Source: JABWBD01 sp040768665
Lineage (GTDB): Bacteria > Planctomycetota > Planctomycetia > Pirellulales > Thermoguttaceae
Assembly (NCBI GenBank): GCA_040768665.1
Contig: JAXGMN010000098.1
Span: 1-25,149 of the forward strand
DNA length: 25,149 nt
Reading direction: 5' to 3'
Part shown: positions 1 to 6,562 of the stretch, in pieces
Layout: each line of letters starts with the position of its first letter
Numbering within the stretch: position 1 is the first letter of the stretch
The notes under the pieces: generated by a model
Database searches by the model: none
What the model saw: only the letters and a program-made list of their open reading frames with translations
What the model was told of the DNA's origin: nothing
Position numbers and translations under genes: made by a program

Positions 1-2
1 CC

Positions 3-181
3 AATCGCAAGCAGTGGCACACAGCAGCCACACAGACTCGGTTCGTTCGCCGCCGATACGGTTGCCTTTCGCTACCTTGTCAGCATGTGGGCGGCGCTGC
101 TCGCACGGCTGCGGTCGGTGTGTCCGCCAAGGTCTGTCCTACTCCATCACTGCTTGCGCGCCTGTCCCCGTTTCCGGACAG
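3..181. repeat. Fragments of two palindromic repeat families
   Basis: Positions 3-18 read as the right arm of the CACTGCTTG hairpin family seen again near 12.2 kb and 20.7 kb; the left arm would lie outside the window. Positions 148-160 look like a left arm (CACTGCTTGCGCG) with no matching right arm downstream. Overlapping it, 161-181 carries CCTGTCCCCGTTTCCGGAC, a single arm of the CCGGAAACGGGGAC palindrome found complete at 4049-4136. The rest of positions 1-296, beyond the sufS stop, shows no gene I can support. Confidence 0.5.
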
Positions 182-296
182 CCTCGGAGACTTCAAATCC
201 AATGCCCAGCGGCATATCGATCCGATGCAGATCGATGCGACGTCCCAGTCAAGAAACGCCGCCTGAATCTGGACGCGATCATCGGGGCTTTTCTGA

Positions 297-1673
297 TTAC
301 GTTTGTTTCAAAGAAGACCCCACCGGCGCCTCCGTCACCGGCGCCTCCGTCGGCTCCTGTCTGCGCGAGCGCCGCCGTCTGCCGGAACCGGCTCGCGACG
401 GCTGGAGGATCGACTTGCACTCCGCCACCGCCGCGGCCAGGCGCTCGACCTCTTCTATCGTGTTGTAGAAATAGAAGCTTGCCCGCGCGCTCGCCGGCAC
501 CCCGAAACGCGCGTGCAAAGGCATGGCGCAGTGGTGGCCCGGGCGAATGGCGATTCCTCGCTGGTCGACGATCTGGGCGACGTCGTGAGCATGGGGGCCG
601 GGAGTGTCAAAAACGAAGCTCACGATGCCGGCCTTCCGATCCGGCGCCGGACCGAGAATCCTGACGCCCGGCACCTCGGTAAGCAATTCGTGCGCCCGCT
701 CGGTAAGCACTCGCTCGTGCCGGTGAATGGCATCGGGGCCGACGGCGGAAAGATAGTCGACCGCGGCTCCCAGCGCGATCGCCTCGACGATCGGCGGCGT
801 GCCCGCCTCGAAACGGGTCGGTCTAGGGTCGGCCGCGTCGCCCACCCCGCCGGGCTCGAAACCGTCGATCCAGACCCGCTTGATCATGCTCCCGCCGCCG
901 AGAAACGGCGGCATGCCGGCCAACAGTTCGTGTTTCGCGTAGAGGACGCCGATTCCCGTCGGCCCCATCATTTTGTGCCCGCTGAACACGAAAAAATCCG
1001 CATCCATCGCCCGCACGTCGGTCCTCTGGTGCGGCACGCTCTGCGCCCCGTCGACCAAAACCAAGGCACCGGCGCAGTGGGCTCGGGCAATGATCTCTTC
1101 GAGCGGATTGATCGTTCCCAACACGTTTGACACGGCAGTCACCGCAACCAGCCGGGTCCGCTGGTTGATCAATCCGTCGAGTTGGTCCAGCGCAAGCAGG
1201 CCGTCGTCCGTCACCGGGATGAACCGGATCTTCGCCCCCGTCCGCGATGCGAGCTGATGCCACGGCACCAGGTTCGCATGGTGCTCCATCTCGGTAACGA
1301 GGATCTCATCGTGCCGACGCACATGAGCATCGCCCCAACTCCTGGCCACGAGGTTCACCGCGCTGGTGGCACCGCTGGTGAAAACGATTTCCTCCGGGCG
1401 CTCCGCGCCGATCAAGACGCGGACCTTCTCGCGTGCGCCCTCGAACAGTCCGGTCGCCTCCTCGGCCAGCGTATGGACGCCCCGGTGCACGTTCGCATAG
1501 TGCTCTTCGTAGGCCTCGACAATCGCCTGAATGACCTGGCGGGGCCGCTGCGTCGACGCGGCATTGTCCAAATACGCCAGCGGCACATTGCCGTGCACAA
1601 GTCGCGACAGGATCGGAAAATCGCGGCGGTAGGCGTGGGGATCGAAAATGCGCGAATCGGCGGAAACGGTCAT
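297..1673 (-). CDS. sufS: Cysteine desulfurase, SufS type
   Basis: This is a PLP-dependent cysteine desulfurase that takes sulfur from L-cysteine as an enzyme-bound persulfide for Fe-S cluster assembly in the cytoplasm. The 458-residue protein starts MTVSADSR. It shows the N-terminal LAYLDNAAS motif (about 33-40), the SGATSAVN cofactor loop (100-107), EMEHHANLVPW (128-138), VDGAQS (207-212), the PLP lysine K234 in SGHKMMGPTG, and the persulfide cysteine C382 in RPGHHCAMPL. The last 35 or so residues are an Arg-rich tail with a duplicated TEAPV, longer than usual for the family and coded by a short tandem repeat. The frame stays open further upstream, but that part lies antisense-free over sufU and lacks homology. 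The ATG overlaps the sufU stop (ATGA), so the two are probably translationally coupled. Family assignment is secure. Confidence 0.96.
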   Translation of the reverse strand: MTVSADSRIFDPHAYRRDFPILSRLVHGNVPLAYLDNAASTQRPRQVIQAIVEAYEEHYANVHRGVHTLAEEATGLFEGAREKVRVLIGAERPEEIVFTSGATSAVNLVARSWGDAHVRRHDEILVTEMEHHANLVPWHQLASRTGAKIRFIPVTDDGLLALDQLDGLINQRTRLVAVTAVSNVLGTINPLEEIIARAHCAGALVLVDGAQSVPHQRTDVRAMDADFFVFSGHKMMGPTGIGVLYAKHELLAGMPPFLGGGSMIKRVWIDGFEPGGVGDAADPRPTRFEAGTPPIVEAIALGAAVDYLSAVGPDAIHRHERVLTERAHELLTEVPGVRILGPAPDRKAGIVSFVFDTPGPHAHDVAQIVDQRGIAIRPGHHCAMPLHARFGVPASARASFYFYNTIEEVERLAAAVAECKSILQPSRAGSGRRRRSRRQEPTEAPVTEAPVGSSLKQT

Positions 1674-2098
1674 GCTTGCTCGCTGGAAACAGAAGGGGTG
1701 CCGGGCTCGCCACGATCGATCGGAGAGTAGATCGCAGCCTGCAGGACTCTCCATGGCAACAGGCAGCACTTCTGCCGATTGGGGGTCAGTTTTGCCCCGA
1801 AAAGCTTGAGCATGTCGTCCGCCGAGAACTGCTTGACTTCCTCGACCGTCCTGCCGTCGAACTGCTCGACCAGCATCGACGAGGCCGCCTGGCTGATGCA
1901 GCAGCCGTCCCCGTCGAAGTAGACCTCTCTCAGATGCCCCTGATCGTTGATATGCAGTTCCATGCGGACGTGGTCGCCGCACAGAGGGTTGTCATCCTCG
2001 TGACAATGCGTGCAATATTCGCACTGGCCACGATGGAAGGGATCCTCATAGTGGTCCAGGATGTGTTCTTGATAAAGTTCTTCTTCGTTCGGCGACAT
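1670..2098 (-). CDS. sufU: SufU-type Fe-S assembly sulfurtransferase
   Basis: SufU is a zinc protein that accepts sulfur from SufS; the adjacent overlapping sufS supports this partnership. The chosen start, MSPNEEELYQEHILDHYEDP, matches the usual family N terminus and gives 142 residues, a normal length. The expected zinc ligands are visible: C40 and D42 in NPLCGD, C66 in GDGCCISQAASSM and C111 in KCCLLPW. An unusual feature is a cluster C26-x2-C29-x2-C32-H33 just before the ligand loop, where most homologues I know lack cysteines. No strong ribosome binding site precedes the ATG. A palindromic element with flanking direct repeats lies only 28 bp upstream (2127-2226), so the leader or promoter may have been altered by insertion. 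Confidence 0.93.
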   Translation of the reverse strand: MSPNEEELYQEHILDHYEDPFHRGQCEYCTHCHEDDNPLCGDHVRMELHINDQGHLREVYFDGDGCCISQAASSMLVEQFDGRTVEEVKQFSADDMLKLFGAKLTPNRQKCCLLPWRVLQAAIYSPIDRGEPGTPSVSSEQA

Positions 2099-2117
2099 CG
2101 TCAGCAGTGATCCAGAG

Positions 2118-2235
2118 GCTTGAAGTGGCCTGACGAAAAAGGGGACAGGCACCGCAAGTAATCGTGGGTTGACAGGATTGACGATACAGACTCTTGCGGA
2201 GCCAGTCCCCTATTTCATCAGCCTACGCTTGAAGT
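2118..2235. mobile_element. Palindromic element flanked by 9-bp direct repeats
   Basis: A palindrome at 2127-2226 has inner arms GGGGACAGGCACCGCAAG and CTTGCGGAGCCAGTCCCC. These pair except for two A-A mismatches, and the outer arms (GGCCTGACGAAAAA / TATTTCATCAGCC) pair imperfectly. It is bounded exactly by the 9-bp direct repeat GCTTGAAGT at 2118-2126 and 2227-2235, as expected for a target-site duplication. Its GGGGACAGG / CCAGTCCCC core is shared with the four GTAACC elements in this window. It sits in the sufU leader region. No coding sequence is inside it. Confidence 0.7.
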
Positions 2236-2520
2236 CGAGCAATTCTAAGGCCAGTCTCCCGGAGCGACAAGAAGCGGCGGACCGCGGCGGCCGCTGCACG
2301 GAGACGGCTGAAAGGGGAACTGGCTCTGCAACCGGTGGCCTGACTTGGCGATAGGTACAAGAGGCTGCGGTGCATGGCCCCTTTTTTGACAGTCCGCTCG
2401 CACCAGGGTTTGTTTCCCTTGTAACCCTACGTCAGGAGGGACACCTTGGTTCGCCTACTGGCTTTCGTCGAGCGAATGCGACTCCACGAGCAACCCAAGC
2501 GAGGGCCTTGCCGTCAACGT
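2236..2520. other. Intergenic stretch, no gene seen
   Basis: This stretch lies between the sufU-side element and the first GTAACC element. I see no supportable reading frame. GCCAGTCTCCC (around 2251) and GGGGAACTGGC (around 2316) could be a decayed copy of the GGGGAC..CCAGTCCCC palindrome, but the match is poor. Confidence 0.4.
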
Positions 2521-2658
2521 CTGTGTCGGTAACCGTTCACGGGGCGGAAGAGGGGGACAGGTCCATGTTTTCGGCCAACGTCTTTGGCGACCAGACGACG
2601 TCAATCGTCCGAAAAATGGACCAGTCCCCGGCCGCCGCGCGAACGGTTACCTGTGTCG
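2521..2658 (+). mobile_element. GTAACC palindromic element, copy 1, with TSD
   Basis: The 122-bp element at 2529-2650 starts GTAACCGTTCACGGGGCGG and ends GAACGGTTAC. Inside is a second pair of arms, GGGGGACAGGTCCATGTTTTC and CCGAAAAATGGACCAGTCCCC as read in two parts, separated by a loop of about 34 nt. The 8-bp sequence CTGTGTCG directly abuts both ends (2521-2528 and 2651-2658). The right outer arm has a few substitutions relative to the other copies (CGCGCGAAC instead of CCCGTGAAC). There is no coding capacity, so the element would need a transposase in trans. It lies 22 bp past the 3' end of the sixA-like gene. Confidence 0.82.
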
Positions 2659-2680
2659 GGATCCAGCTTCCGCAGACGAG

Positions 2681-3178
2681 TCAAAATACCCCCAGCGTCT
2701 TCGCTGTTACCAGCCAGCAAAGCTCACCCTGGGCGGGCTCGGGGAAGCCGTCGAATCGGATCGCGGCAACGGCCCCTTTGGCGAATCGAATGTCGCCGTG
2801 CCCGTCGGAGATCAACTCCGAAGCGAGCCTCCCCACGTCCGGGGCGTGGCCCACCCATGCGACCTGGTCGCGACTGCGAGCTTCACGCTCCATCCACGAC
2901 AGCAGAAGGTCCAGGTCCGCCCCGGGCGCCAGTTCTTCCCGCTCGACGACTCTCGGTTTTCCGTCGACGACCTCCGCCACCACCTCTGCCGTCTGCCGGC
3001 AGCGGACCAGCGGACTGGTGAGAACGATCTGGGGGTCGAAGCCCCGGGCGGCCAACTTTTTCACCATCCGCCGGAACCGTTTTCGCCCTTCCGGCGTGAG
3101 CGGGCGTTGCGAATCGTCGGGCCACGCGGGGTCGCCGCCATGGCCGGCCCAGGCATGTCGGATGATGTAGATGTTCAT
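2681..3178 (-). CDS. sixA: SixA-like phosphohistidine phosphatase
   Basis: A small histidine phosphatase of the phosphoglycerate mutase superfamily; SixA removes phosphate from phosphohistidine on signalling proteins. The 165-residue protein begins MNIYIIRHAWAGH and has the catalytic RH pair (R7, H8), a downstream TSPLVRCRQTAE segment with the conserved Arg (about 59), and the second catalytic histidine H111 in VGHAPDVG. The frame is open 35 codons further upstream, but that part overlaps the methyltransferase gene and precedes the family's natural start. The ATG overlaps the upstream FkbM gene's stop as ATGA, so the two are coupled. The substrate is unknown; SixA is the closest family by length and motifs, while a general histidine phosphatase remains possible. 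Confidence 0.88.
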   Translation of the reverse strand: MNIYIIRHAWAGHGGDPAWPDDSQRPLTPEGRKRFRRMVKKLAARGFDPQIVLTSPLVRCRQTAEVVAEVVDGKPRVVEREELAPGADLDLLLSWMEREARSRDQVAWVGHAPDVGRLASELISDGHGDIRFAKGAVAAIRFDGFPEPAQGELCWLVTAKTLGVF

Positions 3179-4005
3179 GGAAGTCGGTGTGTGTTTCTGT
3201 ACCAGGCGATCCCGGTCTGGTTCGGCCGCCGAGTGACCTTGTCCACGCAAAAGCCCGGCAGTGCGAGCCGCTCGGTCAGCCACTTCTCCGAGTATCCGGG
3301 GCGGACGTGGTACTCGATGCAGATCCGCTCGATGACCTCGAGCGTTGCCGGGGCGACGCTTTCAAAAATCTCCCACTCGGCCCCTTCGCAGTCGAGTTTC
3401 AGCAGAGAGATCGCCTCGCGGCCCGTCCGCGACAGAACGTCGGCGGCGATCCGATCGAGCGTGGTCACCTCGATCGACTCGGTCTGCTCGAGATCGGCGG
3501 CTTCCGTCGGCAGGAGCGTGGCCACGTCGGCGCCGCGACCGACCGCGATTTCTCGGGCGCCCTCGCTCCCGGCCACGCCCATTCGCCGGCAGTGGATCCG
3601 GCCGGCGTGCGGGGAGCGGGCGACCTGCTGCTCGAGCCGTTCAAAGGTACCTGCCACCGGTTCGTAGCAGAAGATCTCCGCCACGGGGGCCCGCCGCGCG
3701 GCGTACATCGCAAAGATGCCGACATTTCCGCCGACGTCGACGATCACCGCGTCCGAGGCGAGGACCCGGTACTCGCCCCCGCAGAAGATCGCCCAGACGT
3801 TGTGCACGTCGCCATGTTCCCAGACGCGTACGCATGACGCGGGCTCGCCCCGCAGCCGGAATTCTTCCGGCTCGGTGAGCGTCCGCAAACCGGCGTACAG
3901 GGCAACCAGCCGCGGCCAATCCACGAACTCCTTCCGCGCAGAGGCGATCTGCGGGACCTTGCCGGGAGCACGCTTCAGCCGCTGGAAACGCTTCAAAAGG
4001 GACAT
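3175..4005 (-). CDS. FkbM family SAM-dependent methyltransferase
   Basis: This 276-residue protein has the class I methyltransferase fold with SAM-binding motif I at VIVDVGGNVGIF (87-98), an acidic residue after strand 2 in CYEPV (E115), and the family hallmark LLKLDCEGAEWEIF (201-214). FkbM-type enzymes mostly O-methylate sugars or polyketides; the acceptor here cannot be told from sequence. There is no signal peptide, so it acts in the cytoplasm. The stop overlaps the sixA start by four bases. The N-terminal 75 or so residues before motif I resemble the usual FkbM lead-in. No clear ribosome binding site precedes the ATG, and the upstream region is filled with palindromes. Confidence 0.9.
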   Translation of the reverse strand: MSLLKRFQRLKRAPGKVPQIASARKEFVDWPRLVALYAGLRTLTEPEEFRLRGEPASCVRVWEHGDVHNVWAIFCGGEYRVLASDAVIVDVGGNVGIFAMYAARRAPVAEIFCYEPVAGTFERLEQQVARSPHAGRIHCRRMGVAGSEGAREIAVGRGADVATLLPTEAADLEQTESIEVTTLDRIAADVLSRTGREAISLLKLDCEGAEWEIFESVAPATLEVIERICIEYHVRPGYSEKWLTERLALPGFCVDKVTRRPNQTGIAWYRNTHRLP

Positions 4006-4048
4006 GGATATCGATTGCCATCCTCTTCGCTGCGCAACTCCGAGCGGC

Positions 4049-4136
4049 TATCCGGAAACGGGGACCGGCTCCCGGATGTTGTGCGTTGGAGGCGGAGATT
4101 GGAGAGATGCAAGGTGCCCCTCCCCGTTTCCGGGTA
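4049..4136. repeat. CCGGAAAC palindrome upstream of the FkbM gene
   Basis: Arms at 4049-4072 and 4113-4136 pair in 20 of 24 positions. The left arm holds CCGGAAACGGGGACCGGC and the right arm CCCCTCCCCGTTTCCGG. The loop is about 40 nt. The GGGGACCGGC part resembles the GGGGACAGGC core of the other palindromes, with a different outer arm. A lone arm of this type occurs at 161-181. No flanking direct repeat is convincing. Confidence 0.7.
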
Positions 4137-4144
4137 CCCTCTGA

Positions 4145-4180
4145 GTTCGAACCATGCTATCAGACCGGCATGGTTCGAAC
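4145..4180. repeat. Perfect 13-bp inverted repeat
   Basis: GTTCGAACCATGC (4145-4157) and GCATGGTTCGAAC (4168-4180) are exact inverted complements around a 10-nt loop. No T-run follows on either strand, so a standard terminator is unlikely. It lies about 140 bp upstream of the FkbM start and could be an operator or another interspersed hairpin. I saw no second copy in the window. Confidence 0.75.
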
Positions 4181-4200
4181 AAGAGAAGCACTTCGGGCTT

Positions 4201-4261
4201 TAAGAGCCTATCCTAAAACCTCGCGAGGAGAAGGCCCCGACGGTTTTGGGATAGGCTCTTA
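4201..4261. repeat. TAAGAGCC palindrome, simple form
   Basis: Arms TAAGAGCCTATCCTAAAACC (4201-4220) and GGTTTTGGGATAGGCTCTTA (4242-4261) pair with one G-T wobble around a 21-nt loop. The same outer arms and loop ends reappear at 4494-4730, where extra palindromic sequence sits in the middle, so this copy looks like the short version of that composite. Confidence 0.78.
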
Positions 4262-4493
4262 GACTTAGGATTGCCGTGGACAGTGTGCCGGGCGTGGGCC
4301 GCGGCCAAGCCGCTGCGATCTGTGCCGCCAGGCGGAGTGCGAGCAGGCGGCAGGATCATCGGCCTCACGCACATTGCGACGTTCTGTCTTTCGTTGTTCC
4401 GGCTCCCGCGGAAAACCTTCGGAAGTGCCCATTGACGATACGGAGCGCCAGGCAATACCATGGTCAGTGCCTTTTCGCAAGAGCCACGGGCTT
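4262..4493. other. Spacer between related palindromes, no gene seen
   Basis: About 230 bp between two copies of the TAAGAGCC palindrome. Short open frames exist on both strands but none has a ribosome binding site or recognisable protein. I see no tRNA or IS remnant here. Confidence 0.4.
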
Positions 4494-4730
4494 GAGAGCT
4501 ATCCCAAAACCTCGCACGGAGAAGGGGGACAGGCACATTTTGCGCCGAAGACTCCGCAAAATGCACCAGTCCCGTAACCGTTCACGGGGCGGAAGAGAGG
4601 GGGACAGGTCCATGTTTTCGGGCAACGTCGTTGTCGCCAAAATGCAGGGAACGCTCGAAAAATGGACCAGTCCCCGACCGCCCCGTGAACGGTTACCCAG
4701 TCCCCGACGGTTTTGGGATTGGCTCTTAAG
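4494..4730. repeat. Composite TAAGAGCC palindrome carrying a second insertion
   Basis: Outer arms GAGAGCTATCCCAAAACC (4494-4511) and GGTTTTGGGATTGGCTCTT (4709-4727) match the simple copy at 4201-4261. Within them is an inner pair, GGGACAGGCACATTTTGCG and CGCAAAATGCACCAGTCCC, ending at 4573. At that point the GTAACC element (4574-4696) interrupts the CCAGTCCCC arm and duplicates CCAGTCCC. Removing the insert and one repeat gives a continuous palindrome, so the order of events can be read: inner palindrome first, GTAACC element later. Confidence 0.78.
4566..4704 (+). mobile_element. GTAACC palindromic element, copy 2, with TSD
   Basis: A 123-bp element at 4574-4696 with perfect 19-bp outer arms (GTAACCGTTCACGGGGCGG and its complement), inner GGGGGACAGGTCCATG / ATGGACCAGTCCCC arms and a loop similar to the other copies. 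The 8-bp target duplication CCAGTCCC flanks it at 4566-4573 and 4697-4704. The target is the right arm of another palindrome of the same core type, so this is a nested insertion. Confidence 0.85.
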
Positions 4731-4780
4731 TTTAGGGGACGCAGCAAAGAACCGCGATATTTCCACACGGGCACGAGAGA

Positions 4781-6550
4781 ATGTTCCTGATCGATTCCGT
4801 GATCCTGGTGACCGGCCTGTTCCTGCTGCTCGGCATTGTGTCGAGCAAAGTGTCGGCGCGGCTCGGCGTGCCTGTTCTGGTGTTGTTCCTCCTGCTGGGA
4901 ATGCTGTCGGGATCGGAAGGCATAGGCGGATTGGATTTCGCGGACTACCGGCTGGCACATGCGATCGGAACGCTCGCCCTGGCAATGATTCTGTTCGACG
5001 GTGGGTTGAGTACGTCTCTGACCGCAATCCGAACCGTTTGGAAACCGTCTGTCCTGCTGGCTACCTGGGGGGTGCTCGTCACGGCAGTCATCACCGGCCT
5101 GGCGGCGGCCTGGATTCTCCAGGTCTCGCTGCTGGAGGGCTTTCTGCTGGGAAGCATCGTGGGGTCGACCGACGCGGCCGCCGTATTCGCGGTGCTCCGT
5201 TCGCGCGGGGTCGGCCTGCCGAAGCGAATTGCCCACGTCCTGGAGGTCGAAAGCGCATCGAACGACCCCATGGCGATCTTCTTGACGATCGGCTGCATCG
5301 AGGTATTGCTGGGGAATGTGGAGCCCGGACCGGGACTGTTGCGCCTGTTTGCTGCGCAGATGTTGATCGGGGGTCTCTGCGGAGTTTTGGGAGGTTACAT
5401 CGCGGGGTGGGTGGTCAACCGCATCGAATTGGAATCGTCCGGGATGTATCCGGTGCTGATCAGCGCGTTCTGCCTGCTGACGTATGGCTTGGCCGTCCAG
5501 TTTGGCGGGAGCGGTTTCCTGGCGGTCTATATGGCCGGCGTCGTCGTGGGCAATCGGCCGCTCGTCTTTCAGCGGGGCATCCGGCTGTTCCATGACGCCA
5601 TCGCCTGGCTCTCTCAAATCCTGATGTTCGTGGTCCTGGGGCTGCTGTGCTTCCCAAGCCGCCTGTTGGACGTGGCCGGAAAAGCACTCTTGATCAGCGT
5701 GGTCTTGATCTTCGTCGCTCGTCCCATCGCCGTCGTCCTCTCGACGTTTCCCTTCCGATTTCACTGGAAGGAACTCACGTTCATGTCGTGGGTAGGTCTG
5801 AAAGGCGCGGTGCCGATTACGTTGGCTACGTTCCCCCTGATGTTCGGCACTCCGGAAAATCCTCTGCAAGCGCCGTTGCTGTTCGATGTCGTCTTCTTCA
5901 TCGTCGTGGTGTCGTTGACCCTTGAGGGGACGACCCTTGCGCCGCTGGCTCGCCGGTTGGGACTCGAACGGCCCCGCGATCCCGCACCGCCCGTCACGCT
6001 TGAGATCAGCTCGCTCCGCCACGTCCAGGGGGAAATCGTCGATTATGCGATCGGCGAGGATTCCCGCGCGGCGGAGCGGATGGTCAAGAACCTTGCCCTG
6101 CCGGAGGGCGCCGTCATCGCCATGATCGCCCGCGGGGATCATATCATCCCGCCGCAAGGAAACACGGTGGTCCGTGCGGGCGATCACGTGATTCTCGTGC
6201 TGCGGCCGGGCATGCAGCCGATGGTGAATCAGATCTTCGGCCGCAACCCCGATGTTCGCGGGATAATCCCTCCCACCTTGGAGTTTCCGCTGCGAGCGTC
6301 GACGACCGTCGCCGAATTGGAGGAAGCCTACGGGGTCCGGATCAACACTCCTCCCCAATGCTCGCTAGCCGAAGTCATCCGGAACGAACTCGGAGACAGC
6401 GAGGCGCCTCTTGGCAAGGCGGTCCGGTTCGGCCCGATCGCGCTTCGAGTTCTACGCCATTCCGGCGAGGGCAACATCGAAATCGTCGGGATGGCGATAC
6501 TGCCCGAAGACGAACCGGGCGAGAAAGCGGCGCAAACCAACGTCCCCTGA
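4781..6550 (+). CDS. K+/H+ antiporter of the CPA1 (NhaP2/CvrA) type
   Basis: A 589-residue inner-membrane cation/proton antiporter. The first 395 or so residues are strongly hydrophobic, with the multi-helix exchanger core. Key motifs are GSTDAAAVF (128-136) and SASNDPMA (158-165), whose Asn-Asp pair (N161, D162) is typical of CPA1 ion-binding sites. The cytosolic tail has a TrkA-C-like domain (about 405-480, including GDHVILVLRPG) and a final CorC/HlyC-like domain to about residue 575. This domain order matches NhaP2/CvrA proteins, which exchange K+ for H+ and affect cell volume; whether Na+ is also used is not visible. A purine-rich GAGAGA lies just before the ATG. The stop is 12 bp from the stop of the convergent gene, leaving no room for a separate terminator. 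Confidence 0.93.
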   Translation: MFLIDSVILVTGLFLLLGIVSSKVSARLGVPVLVLFLLLGMLSGSEGIGGLDFADYRLAHAIGTLALAMILFDGGLSTSLTAIRTVWKPSVLLATWGVLVTAVITGLAAAWILQVSLLEGFLLGSIVGSTDAAAVFAVLRSRGVGLPKRIAHVLEVESASNDPMAIFLTIGCIEVLLGNVEPGPGLLRLFAAQMLIGGLCGVLGGYIAGWVVNRIELESSGMYPVLISAFCLLTYGLAVQFGGSGFLAVYMAGVVVGNRPLVFQRGIRLFHDAIAWLSQILMFVVLGLLCFPSRLLDVAGKALLISVVLIFVARPIAVVLSTFPFRFHWKELTFMSWVGLKGAVPITLATFPLMFGTPENPLQAPLLFDVVFFIVVVSLTLEGTTLAPLARRLGLERPRDPAPPVTLEISSLRHVQGEIVDYAIGEDSRAAERMVKNLALPEGAVIAMIARGDHIIPPQGNTVVRAGDHVILVLRPGMQPMVNQIFGRNPDVRGIIPPTLEFPLRASTTVAELEEAYGVRINTPPQCSLAEVIRNELGDSEAPLGKAVRFGPIALRVLRHSGEGNIEIVGMAILPEDEPGEKAAQTNVP

Positions 6551-6562
6551 ATGGCAGCCGTG

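Noticed and set aside
4141..4185. A tRNA, suggested by GTTCGAACC and GGTTCGAAC
   Set aside because: The two motifs are the arms of one perfect inverted repeat; no acceptor stem, D arm or anticodon arm can be folded around them.
4499..6358. A long minus-strand open frame over the antiporter gene
   Set aside because: It is antisense to a clear membrane transporter with family motifs, and its translation is low-complexity, rich in His, Arg and Gln.
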